Position numbers and translations under genes: made by a program. The notes under the pieces were generated by a model, which saw only the letters and a list, made by a program, of their open reading frames with translations, made no database searches and had not been told where the DNA came from. 59,819 nucleotides of DNA from positions 1 to 59,819 of IMG/VR virus record IMGVR_UViG_3300033149_006677, one strand, 5' to 3'. Position 1 is the first letter of the stretch, and every line of letters begins with the position of its first letter. This stretch comes from a virus. Positions 15,019 to 22,551 of this stretch are shown piece by piece.

Positions 15019-15804
15019 ATGCATCTCTGCATAAACCCTACTTGGAAGTGCCAGAACAATTGTATGCACTGCTGGTTAAACCACTCCATTCGTCAACGCC
15101 CCCAACTTCTGAATGCTAGCACCCGCCCCCTTGAAGACTGGATAAAGGCAATCAAGCGTACCAAGCCAGAGCTGGTAGACATCGCTGGAGGAGAGCCCCT
15201 GCTAGTTCCTTGGATTGCCGATCTAATTGCTAGCTGCCCAGAGACAAGATTTGGACTTAGCACAAATGCTTTGAGCATAGAGGGTGTTCGAAGACTAACC
15301 AAAAAGCGCTTGGCGAACCTAATATCTATCAATGCTAGCATTCACCCAGAGACGAGAAAGCGAAACTATGGCGCATTCTTTTTCTTGCAGGTTCGGCGCT
15401 TGGTAGACGCTGGTTATACAGTACATTGCAATGTCGTCGATTACGAAGATACCGTAAAAAGGGCCGAACATATTATCCAAAGGCTTAACCTACTCAAGGT
15501 GCCGGTAGTCGTTTCGCCATACGAAAACGTTAAAGAGCTGGCGAAGCTTTCTCCGATCAAGCTTCGCTGTAAGGCTGGACGGAATCATCTAGTTGTCGGC
15601 CCAGACGGGCTTGCATGGCCTTGTCTAACTACATTGCGTTCACCATATTGGGAAGAATATATCCTTGGCAATTGGCTAGATGATGATATTGACTTAAGCA
15701 AAGTCCCCAACCCATGCATGTTAAGATGTACAGACTACTTTGTCCTTATTGGCAAGCACCATGCTGGTGATATGTGGGGTGTAAAGCCAGAGCAAGTAAA
15801 ATGA
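15019..15804 (+). CDS. Radical SAM/SPASM-like enzyme, 261 aa
   Basis: CQNNCMHC near residues 11-18 is the CX3CX2C motif that binds the 4Fe-4S cluster, and DIAGGEPLL is the GGE SAM-binding motif. The C-terminal half has further cysteines (CKAG, WPCL, PCMLRC) resembling a SPASM/auxiliary-cluster domain. These enzymes modify peptides or sugars by radical chemistry. The gene has its own promoter and AAGGAG site, and is coupled by ATGA to the amidase gene. Substrate unknown. Confidence 0.85.
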   Translation: MHLCINPTWKCQNNCMHCWLNHSIRQRPQLLNASTRPLEDWIKAIKRTKPELVDIAGGEPLLVPWIADLIASCPETRFGLSTNALSIEGVRRLTKKRLANLISINASIHPETRKRNYGAFFFLQVRRLVDAGYTVHCNVVDYEDTVKRAEHIIQRLNLLKVPVVVSPYENVKELAKLSPIKLRCKAGRNHLVVGPDGLAWPCLTTLRSPYWEEYILGNWLDDDIDLSKVPNPCMLRCTDYFVLIGKHHAGDMWGVKPEQVK

Positions 15805-16343
15805 AAATAGACGGTAGATGCCTAACCATTCCCGAATTCATACAATATGTAGATAGTCTCACAAATATGAGCCCTCCGATTGCCATTTTTCTACATCACA
15901 CATGGAAACCTACTACACAGGGCTGGGGGGGAAAGCGCACAATTCGGGCTATGGCCAACTTCTATGAGCAAAAGATGGGCTGGGATGCTGGGCCACACGT
16001 CTTCGTGGCGCCAGATGGGATTTGGCTTTTTACCCCCTTGGATCGAGACGGCATAGGCGTCAAGGGACATAACAAATGGACCAAGCATATAGAAATGGTT
16101 GGTAACTATGATACCAAGTTACCTGAGGGCGCAATTCTTGAAAACACCATTGCTGTTCTTGGCTACCTACTATACAAATTTGGCCTACCAATGCAGAACC
16201 TATTATTCCACAGAGATTTTTCGTTCAAGACCTGTCCTGGAAAAATGGTAACAAAGGAGTGGATTTATCCAAAGGTCGGGCTTTGGATAGAGAAATATAT
16301 CACGGAGACGATAAAGAGGAAGATCGATGCGTATTCTGGCTAG
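15801..16343 (+). CDS. PGRP/amidase_2-type peptidoglycan amidase, 180 aa
   Basis: Probable N-acetylmuramoyl-L-alanine amidase. FLHHTW (first Zn ligand His), a GPHVFV strand and FHRDFSFKTCPG (second His and Cys ligands) match the family. Start is ATG 15801, overlapping the previous TGA. No signal peptide, as for holin-dependent endolysins. It is embedded in the glycan cassette, so it is either the endolysin or a virion cell-wall hydrolase. Confidence 0.85.
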   Translation: MKIDGRCLTIPEFIQYVDSLTNMSPPIAIFLHHTWKPTTQGWGGKRTIRAMANFYEQKMGWDAGPHVFVAPDGIWLFTPLDRDGIGVKGHNKWTKHIEMVGNYDTKLPEGAILENTIAVLGYLLYKFGLPMQNLLFHRDFSFKTCPGKMVTKEWIYPKVGLWIEKYITETIKRKIDAYSG

Positions 16344-17499
16344 TTCAAATTCGATGCATGCGCCAACTGGATATGGCGTACAAATGAAAGGCTTGTTACC
16401 AAGGCTACAAAAAGCGGGTCATGATATTGCTATGTTCGCGTGGTATGGCCTCGACGGCGCTCCTATCAATGCGGGGAAGATAAAGATCTATCCAAAGGGG
16501 CGACATCCTTTTGGGGCAGACGTTATCGGGCTACATGCTAGAGATTGGCGCGCAGATGTAGTCCTTACGCTGCAAGATATTTGGCCATTGCCAGAGGGCT
16601 ATGGAGCACAATGTGGCGTTCCGTGGTTGGCCTGGTTTCCCGTAGATCATGAGCCAGCGCCGCCGAGAGTAGTCGCCAGGGCAAAGGAGGCTTCTTATCC
16701 CATTACATACAGCAAGTTTGGCTATGAGATGATGAAAGAAGCCGGCGTGGAGACAACGTATATCCCACACGGAATTGATACAGGCGTTTTCTGTCCTGGT
16801 GACAAGAAGGCTGCGAGGGATCGCCTTGGCTTGCCACATTCCGCGTTCATCATAGATATGGTCGCCGCCAATAAAGATGTTCCAAGCAGAAAGGCTTTGT
16901 GCGAGAACATTCAGGCATTCAAGATTTTTCACGAGAGGCATCCAGACTCTATCCTCTACTTACATACGAGCATGATGTCTCCAACTGGTATTAACCTGCT
17001 GGCGTTTCTAAAGAGAATTGGCTTGGGAGACGACGCTGTACGCTGTGTAGATCAATATCGTTATAACAGTGGGCAATTGTCGCAATACTACATGGCGCTT
17101 ATCTATCAGGCCAGCGACCTTCACCTCGGTGCTGCGATGGGAGAGGGCTTTGGTATTCCGATCTTAGAAGCACAGGCTTGTGGCACCCCCGTGATCACCA
17201 CTAACTTTACGGCAATGCCAGAGTTAACTTGGTACGGTATCGCGGTTGAGCCCCTGCAACTTTTCTATACGCCCCTGGATTCATTCCAAGCGTGGATAAG
17301 CATTGAGAATGTAGCTGAGGCACTAGAGACCATCTACTCTTGGGATCAAGATACGCACAAATCTCTTCGTGCGAAGGCACTTGAAAAGGCACGGGAGTAT
17401 GATTGGGACAAACTGATTGAGGAGTATTGGCTACCCTTCCTGCAACAGGTTGAAAATGAGCTTGGCGCAGGTCTCAGCATGGTAACGTTTGAAGGATGA
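16327..17499 (+). CDS. GT4-family glycosyltransferase, 390 aa
   Basis: GT-B fold transferase using a nucleotide sugar. The N-terminal Rossmann domain opens with a TGYGVQ glycine loop, IPHGIDTGVF lies at the linker, and the C-terminal donor site shows MGEGFGIPILEAQACGTPVI with the EX7E-type acidic pair. It overlaps the amidase gene by 17 bases. Probably glycosylates a virion protein or a host-surface glycan. Confidence 0.9.
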   Translation: MRILASSNSMHAPTGYGVQMKGLLPRLQKAGHDIAMFAWYGLDGAPINAGKIKIYPKGRHPFGADVIGLHARDWRADVVLTLQDIWPLPEGYGAQCGVPWLAWFPVDHEPAPPRVVARAKEASYPITYSKFGYEMMKEAGVETTYIPHGIDTGVFCPGDKKAARDRLGLPHSAFIIDMVAANKDVPSRKALCENIQAFKIFHERHPDSILYLHTSMMSPTGINLLAFLKRIGLGDDAVRCVDQYRYNSGQLSQYYMALIYQASDLHLGAAMGEGFGIPILEAQACGTPVITTNFTAMPELTWYGIAVEPLQLFYTPLDSFQAWISIENVAEALETIYSWDQDTHKSLRAKALEKAREYDWDKLIEEYWLPFLQQVENELGAGLSMVTFEG

Positions 17500-18743
17500 G
17501 AATAGCACTATATAACCCACCAGTTTTTCACTATACAGGCATACACTATGCGATTAATCCGCCGCTAGGGCTACCTATTCTTGGTTCGGTGTTGCGCAAT
17601 GCGGGCCACGAAGTGGAGATCGTAGACCTAGAGGCGTTAATGATTTCGCCACAGCGTTTAAGCATGCAATATGCCAAGCAAAAGGAGCGCTGGCCTGACG
17701 TTGTTGGATTTACCTGCCTATCACAGAACGTGCGTGGTGTTGCGGATGCGATCACAGCATTGCGATATGCTGGCTTCGACAGACCTATTATTGTAGGTGG
17801 GCCACATGCAACGTTGTTCCCTAAAGAGATTCTAGATATTGGTGCCGATATTGCCGTTCGTGGCGAATGTGAAGGAAATATCGTATCGATCATAGAGAAT
17901 CTTGAGGGGCCTATCATACAGGGGCAGAGAATGCCCATTGAGGATATTCCCGTCCCTCTTTGGGGAAGGCATATGCCAAAGCCAAACCAATACTCTGGCA
18001 ATCTCCCGAGGATAGATTTCCCAGAGGCGATCACTATGTGGTCGCGTGGTTGCCCACATCGCTGCATTTTCTGTGCTAATCCTGTATTCAGACGCCAAAA
18101 GATACGGCGTCGTCCTCCAGAAAACATCTTGGAGGAATTACAGGGGCTACGACGTTACAACATTCGTAGCCTTTTCGTTTACGATGATGAGCTTGTCGGC
18201 GGCGGAGGAGTGAGTTGGCTTTCCCAAGTATGCTATACCATTGCGCCACTAGGATACACTTGGAAATGCCAAGGACGCTGCTCTAAGCGCTTTGTAACGA
18301 AGGATCTACTACAGCAAATGTATGATGCTGGTTGCAGGGCGATAATGTGGGGCATAGAATCTTTTCACGAAGATATTTTACATAACATTCGCAAGGGGAC
18401 TACTGAGGAAGACATTTGGCATACATTACGTGCTGCCCACGAGGTTGGAATTGGCAATTGGGCTTTTCTGATGGTTGGAAACTACGGCGAAACAGAGAAG
18501 CATCTAGCTTATACAGAGAGGCAATTAACGAAAGCCGTCCGAGAGGGTCTTATCCAATGGCGACAGGTCACGGTATGCACACCCACTCCTGGCTCCGATC
18601 TATACACGATAGCACAGCAAGAAGGATGGTACACAAAGCCACCAGAAACTGGTCCACAGATGGCACAGGTATATTCGTCTACCCCTTGGCTTACCGCGAA
18701 ACAGATCAAAAAGTGGAAAATGAGGCTAGAAGCAGCAAGATGA
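17496..18743 (+). CDS. B12-binding-type radical SAM enzyme, 415 aa
   Basis: An N-terminal cobalamin-binding-like Rossmann domain (residues 1-140, with PPLGLPILGSVLRNAGHEVE and IIVGGPHATLFP) is followed by CPHRCIFC at about 186-193 for the 4Fe-4S cluster and a radical SAM barrel (MWGIES). Family members methylate unactivated carbons or rearrange substrates. It lacks an obvious DxHxxG cobalamin ligand, so B12 would bind base-off without His, as in many of this class. Coupled by ATGA to both neighbours. Confidence 0.85.
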   Translation: MRIALYNPPVFHYTGIHYAINPPLGLPILGSVLRNAGHEVEIVDLEALMISPQRLSMQYAKQKERWPDVVGFTCLSQNVRGVADAITALRYAGFDRPIIVGGPHATLFPKEILDIGADIAVRGECEGNIVSIIENLEGPIIQGQRMPIEDIPVPLWGRHMPKPNQYSGNLPRIDFPEAITMWSRGCPHRCIFCANPVFRRQKIRRRPPENILEELQGLRRYNIRSLFVYDDELVGGGGVSWLSQVCYTIAPLGYTWKCQGRCSKRFVTKDLLQQMYDAGCRAIMWGIESFHEDILHNIRKGTTEEDIWHTLRAAHEVGIGNWAFLMVGNYGETEKHLAYTERQLTKAVREGLIQWRQVTVCTPTPGSDLYTIAQQEGWYTKPPETGPQMAQVYSSTPWLTAKQIKKWKMRLEAAR

Positions 18744-19711
18744 AAGTGATGATGTTACACTATAGGCAAGATCGTGGCGGTGGAGCAGAAAGCTCCTTAC
18801 GCGATCTATCCAAAGCGCTTGAGATGTGTGGGGTCGAAGTCGTTCAGTGGTTTGGCCCAGTAGAAGGGGGCATCAAGTTACATCGACCAGACATAGTACA
18901 CGTTCAGACGGTTCATTGTGTCGGTTGGGGGCGAGCATCAATCGAGTGGCTACAAAAGAATAACTATCCTCACCTATTGGCGCTGCACGACTATTGGTCT
19001 TTCTGCTCTGGCAGGATGTTGCTAAGACTTGGGGATATGTCTTGTGCCGCCGTGGACGGCGTCTGTGATGGAAATTGTGATAACGTAAACGTTTTCGACA
19101 TTTGGGGAAAACTAGTAAACAACTCACCAACCATTACGTTTAACCCATACTCTGTAGAAATCTTTGAGCGAAACGGAGTAAAGATAGATTATTGCGTTCC
19201 ACATGGTATCGACACAGACTTCTTTAAGCCAGGATTAATAAAGTGTCTAGATGCGAAAATCGTTACTGCAACAGCTTGGCCTGGTGCACTAACGAAGGGA
19301 ATGCATATCTTAGATAAGGCATTAAAGAAAGCGAAGCTTACCGCGAGGTGTATTTCGAGCGTATCGCGAGCGGAAGTCCGCGATGCCTTGCGAGAAGCGT
19401 CTATTTTTGTCTTCCCATCTTGCTATGAGGAGACCTTTGGCCTTTGCCTAGCGGAGGCGATGGCATGTGGTCTTGCCTGTATCGCTTCCGATGTAGCAGG
19501 CGCAAAATATCAGGCGGAACAATCGGATGCCGTCGTTATTGTTCCAAAGCGAGACCCCGATGCTTTAGCGGAGGCACTGCACAAGCTAGCTACAATGCCT
19601 CACAGACGATACTACTTGGGGCTTATGGCGCGTAACTACATGGAACAACACGGCACTCTTTTGCGCATGGGCCAAGATTATGTTAAGATATACCAAGAAC
19701 TAATCGGATAG
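18740..19711 (+). CDS. GT4-family glycosyltransferase, 323 aa
   Basis: Second GT-B transferase of the cassette. Key segments are RGGGAESS (acceptor-side glycine loop), VPHGIDTDFFKP and CYEETFGLCLAEAMACGLACI with the donor-binding EX7E. ATG 18740 overlaps the previous TGA; a longer in-frame extension upstream lies inside the radical SAM gene and is a shadow. A Cys cluster near residues 94-115 is unusual for GT4 enzymes. Confidence 0.88.
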   Translation: MKVMMLHYRQDRGGGAESSLRDLSKALEMCGVEVVQWFGPVEGGIKLHRPDIVHVQTVHCVGWGRASIEWLQKNNYPHLLALHDYWSFCSGRMLLRLGDMSCAAVDGVCDGNCDNVNVFDIWGKLVNNSPTITFNPYSVEIFERNGVKIDYCVPHGIDTDFFKPGLIKCLDAKIVTATAWPGALTKGMHILDKALKKAKLTARCISSVSRAEVRDALREASIFVFPSCYEETFGLCLAEAMACGLACIASDVAGAKYQAEQSDAVVIVPKRDPDALAEALHKLATMPHRRYYLGLMARNYMEQHGTLLRMGQDYVKIYQELIG

Positions 19712-19718
19712 GAAAACT

Positions 19719-20297
19719 ATGGCAATCAGAGATGGTATGTCAAATCTTATAGCCAGGTTACGCAGACTTATCAGTGATACCAATAATGAAGTCTGGGATA
19801 ACGACGACCTACAGGATGTTCTAGATGAATTCAGAGTAGATATTTTTGAAGAGTCACTGATTAGCAAGCCACAGATCATCTATTCAGACGACGAGTCGAA
19901 AACTGTATATCACTGGTACTATTCCAAATACGGTAATTTTGAAGAGGCTACCAGTGGGACTCTTGCCTGGCGCGTCTACGATCATCTTGGTGAAACCATA
20001 GGTACTGCAAACTACACGGCAGATTATATTCGGGGGCATATTTACTTTACAGCGGACCAAGAGGGAAGCGCCAGGTATTTAGATGCAAGAAGTTATGACA
20101 TCTATCGTGCGGCGGCATACTTGTGGCGCGAACGCGCAGGGCAATTAACAGACCGTTACAACATAAGCATCGACGGCCATAGGATGAACAGATCTGAATG
20201 GTTCGAGCACTGTATGCAAATGGCTGAGCGATTCGAGCAGCTCGCGGGGCCCACGGTATCTACGCTGGTAAGACATGATGTTAACATAGAGGGATAA
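19719..20297 (+). CDS. Head-tail adaptor (gp15-like), 192 aa
   Basis: First neck gene after the cassette. The N-terminal helix (MSNLIARLRRLISDTNNEVW) and the YDIYRAAAYLWRERAG helix resemble the SPP1 gp15/HK97 gp6 adaptor that binds the portal. Followed by head-closure, tail-completion and tail-terminator genes in standard order, with overlapping start/stop. Confidence 0.75.
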   Translation: MAIRDGMSNLIARLRRLISDTNNEVWDNDDLQDVLDEFRVDIFEESLISKPQIIYSDDESKTVYHWYYSKYGNFEEATSGTLAWRVYDHLGETIGTANYTADYIRGHIYFTADQEGSARYLDARSYDIYRAAAYLWRERAGQLTDRYNISIDGHRMNRSEWFEHCMQMAERFEQLAGPTVSTLVRHDVNIEG

Positions 20298-20671
20298 TGT
20301 TAGAGACAAACGAACTAGCTAATATCAGAGCTGACATAGAAGATACATTTGACAACACATGCACAATCTTACGCCCCACGATTTCGTTCACTGCTAGCAG
20401 GGCAGTGACGACTACCTGGGGCACAGTAGCTACAAATGTAGCTTGCACGCTCAGGAAATCGCAGGGACAGATTGCGGGTACCCGTGCTATTGCTGGAGAC
20501 AAAATTATAGAACAGGCGACGTATTATTTAAGCTTGCCATATGATCAAGACATTAAGGTTTCAGACCGTGTGGTTATAAACAACACCACATACGATGTTC
20601 GCACAATAAATGCCGATGACGCAACACGTGGCTGTCTACGCGCCGTGATAGACGAGGCAGAAACAGAATGA
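20297..20671 (+). CDS. Head closure protein, 124 aa
   Basis: Small beta-barrel protein of the gp16/Phage_H_T_join type: TCTILRPTIS opening, WGTVATNVACTLRKS and KVSDRVVINNTTYDVRTI strands. It would plug the portal-adaptor channel and form the docking surface for the tail. Overlaps neighbours on both sides. Confidence 0.75.
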   Translation: MLETNELANIRADIEDTFDNTCTILRPTISFTASRAVTTTWGTVATNVACTLRKSQGQIAGTRAIAGDKIIEQATYYLSLPYDQDIKVSDRVVINNTTYDVRTINADDATRGCLRAVIDEAETE

Positions 20672-21189
20672 TAGCCAATAAAATTAGGATAAGGTTCATT
20701 AAAGATGATAGAGTGCTACAAAGAATGATCCGGCAATTAAGGGGCAAGCCAGCCAGGATTGTTCATGACGGCGTACCTTATGGTGTTATTCAGGAGTTTG
20801 GTTCGGCAACCAAGGCAGAGGGACCAGTGCCCAAGACGCCGGCATATGAGATTCTCCCAAAGGAGAAGCAAGCGCTCTATTGGCCTGAGCTTGGGCATCC
20901 AATATCTAAGGTTGGCCCGCCTGTTACGAGGCCACACCCAGGCGTAACGCCCACACCATTCCTGACGCCTGCGGTAGAGCAACATCGCATCACATACATG
21001 AGAGGCGTTAGCAGCAAAAGGTTTCTAAGTCGGCCAGATGCAGTGATTGAGGATATTGCGCGCAAGGTATTAGCGTCGGCATTGCAAAGAGTCCCAAGAG
21101 ATAGTGAGGAATTGGCTAAAAGCCTAAAGTCTAGTAAGCCAGAAGATGTTCCTCACATCACAGAACATACTATCGGGATCAAGCTATAA
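20668..21189 (+). CDS. HK97 gp10-like tail-completion protein, 173 aa
   Basis: Has the layout of neck proteins of the HK97 gp10 family: an N-terminal helix pair, a YGVIQEFGS motif, a PFLTPAVEQH segment and a C-terminal helix around IARKVLASALQRV. Overlaps the head-closure gene by 4 bases. Confidence 0.75.
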   Translation: MIANKIRIRFIKDDRVLQRMIRQLRGKPARIVHDGVPYGVIQEFGSATKAEGPVPKTPAYEILPKEKQALYWPELGHPISKVGPPVTRPHPGVTPTPFLTPAVEQHRITYMRGVSSKRFLSRPDAVIEDIARKVLASALQRVPRDSEELAKSLKSSKPEDVPHITEHTIGIKL

Positions 21190-21191
21190 AG

Positions 21192-21593
21192 ATGCGAGAA
21201 ATAGACATTGCCTTAGGAAGTCATTTAATAGCCAGCACAGCGCTAACTTCTTTGTTGGCAGACACGACATCTATTTATCTATATCGCGCTAACGATGAGG
21301 CGCCGTTACCGTACGTGGTCTATTTTCAGAGCGCTGGTGTAGATGAAAACTCTTCGCCAAGACGAGCACGGAGAGTTACCTATACAATCAAAGCGGTATC
21401 GTTAGATTTAGATACTGCCCTACAAATAGAAGAGGTGCTCGACACTGTAATGGATGACAGCCCAGACTTGAATCCAACGTCATGGGGAAATTATAGGACT
21501 GAGCGCATTTCTGATATAATGTATGCCGAAGAGTCCAAAGGGCTCACATATTATCATGTTGGAGGCCAGTGGCGAATATACATCGCCAAATAA
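21192..21593 (+). CDS. Tail terminator protein (DUF3168-like), 133 aa
   Basis: Ring protein that ends tail growth and joins tail to head. IDIALGSHLIAS, LPYVVYFQS and the C-terminal GLTYYHVGGQWRIYI strand fit the DUF3168/gp17 family. Located between gp10-like and major tail genes as expected. Confidence 0.8.
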   Translation: MREIDIALGSHLIASTALTSLLADTTSIYLYRANDEAPLPYVVYFQSAGVDENSSPRRARRVTYTIKAVSLDLDTALQIEEVLDTVMDDSPDLNPTSWGNYRTERISDIMYAEESKGLTYYHVGGQWRIYIAK

Positions 21594-21605
21594 CAGGAGG
21601 AAACT

Positions 21606-22010
21606 ATGGCGACAACTGGAAGAATTTCTGGAAAGGACGTATACATCGAGTTTGATGGCATAGACATCAGCGGCGATGTTACCTCGGTGTCTTGGACCGA
21701 GGACGGCGATGTCGTAGATGTTACAGCCGCGAACGACAGCTTTCACTACTACGTCACGACCAGAAAAGATGGCACGCTGGATGTAGAGGCGTTCTTTGAC
21801 GCAAGCACGACAACGGCATTTGACGCGGTGGCCGTGAATACTGCTGGGACGCTTATCGTTGCGCCAGCCGGTACCGCGAGTGGCAATCCGAAATACACTT
21901 GGGATCGCGCTATCGTGTCTAGCCGCGGTGTAACCATCCCATTCGATGGTGGCGTCACTTGGACAGCTACATTCCAATTCTCTAGCGAAGTCTCGGAGAG
22001 CACGTACTAA
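21606..22010 (+). CDS. Major tail protein, 134 aa
   Basis: Tail-tube subunit. Beta-rich, with GDVTSVSWTEDGDVVDVT and a C-terminal GGVTWTATFQFSS strand typical of small siphovirus tube proteins. Strong AGGAGG site. Followed directly by the tail assembly chaperone and the tape measure gene. Confidence 0.85.
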   Translation: MATTGRISGKDVYIEFDGIDISGDVTSVSWTEDGDVVDVTAANDSFHYYVTTRKDGTLDVEAFFDASTTTAFDAVAVNTAGTLIVAPAGTASGNPKYTWDRAIVSSRGVTIPFDGGVTWTATFQFSSEVSESTY

Positions 22011-22318
22011 TGGCTGAAGTAGTTATCGCTGGTAAAAAGGTCATCTTAAAAGAGCGTGTTGGCGGAAAGGATGGCTGGAATGCCTTGCGTATCATCTCAA
22101 GGCATTTCAAAAAAGGTACAGATCCAATCGCCAACATGGAATTCGAGGACGCAGTAGCTATCTGCAAATCGATGATCGAGTCTTGGGAATTCGAGGGCGA
22201 TCCGTCGGCTATCGAAAGCTACCAAGCGTTGGATACAATCACGGAGTTCTTTCCGCTGATTGCCGCCGTGATTCAAGAGATGAACAAACATATTGAAACG
22301 AGCCAGCAAAAAAACTAA
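22010..22318 (+). CDS. Tail assembly chaperone, short form (gpG-like), 102 aa
   Basis: Helical acidic protein between the tube and tape measure genes, the position of lambda gpG. It ends just after the slippery heptamer A AAA AAC (22309-22315), so a fraction of ribosomes would shift by -1 to make the gpGT-like long form. It probably coats the tape measure protein during tail assembly. Confidence 0.85.
   Translation: MAEVVIAGKKVILKERVGGKDGWNALRIISRHFKKGTDPIANMEFEDAVAICKSMIESWEFEGDPSAIESYQALDTITEFFPLIAAVIQEMNKHIETSQQKN
22309..22315 (+). other. -1 ribosomal frameshift site A AAA AAC
   Basis: In the frame of the short chaperone the bases read CAA AAA AAC TAA. This is the classical X XXY YYZ heptamer, and the next frame is open from 22315 to 22548. 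It sits 1 base before the short-form stop codon, as in lambda-type G/GT genes. Confidence 0.9.
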
Positions 22319-22548
22319 CTAAGGCCACATTCGTTTCTCTTCGATATGGCGAGCCTATGCCTTGGGATGTGCTCAGATGGTATCTAGTAGAGTTAACTGG
22401 ATGGACCCTTGAAACAATAGATAGTCTAACCATAGAAGATATTTTATCTTGTTTGGCATACCATCGTGGAAGGGCTGCCATAAAGGAAGTAGATACGGTA
22501 GTGGCGCAGACCAAAGCGGCCGGTCGCAAACGTAGGAGATGGAGATAG
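22315..22548 (+). CDS. Tail assembly chaperone, frameshift extension (T part), 77 aa
   Basis: Made only by -1 frameshifting, giving a long form of about 179 residues. The extension opens with TKATFVSLRYGEPMPWDVLR and ends in a basic tail (GRKRRRWR). There is an internal ATG at 22357 but no ribosome binding site, which favours frameshifting over independent start. The tape measure gene begins 4 bases later. Confidence 0.8.
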   Translation, partial: LTKATFVSLRYGEPMPWDVLRWYLVELTGWTLETIDSLTIEDILSCLAYHRGRAAIKEVDTVVAQTKAAGRKRRRWR

Positions 22549-22551
22549 GCA

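Noticed and set aside
18416-18739. Long upstream extension of the second glycosyltransferase
   Set aside because: Overlaps the radical SAM gene in another frame; the ATG at 18740 has the typical ATGA coupling.
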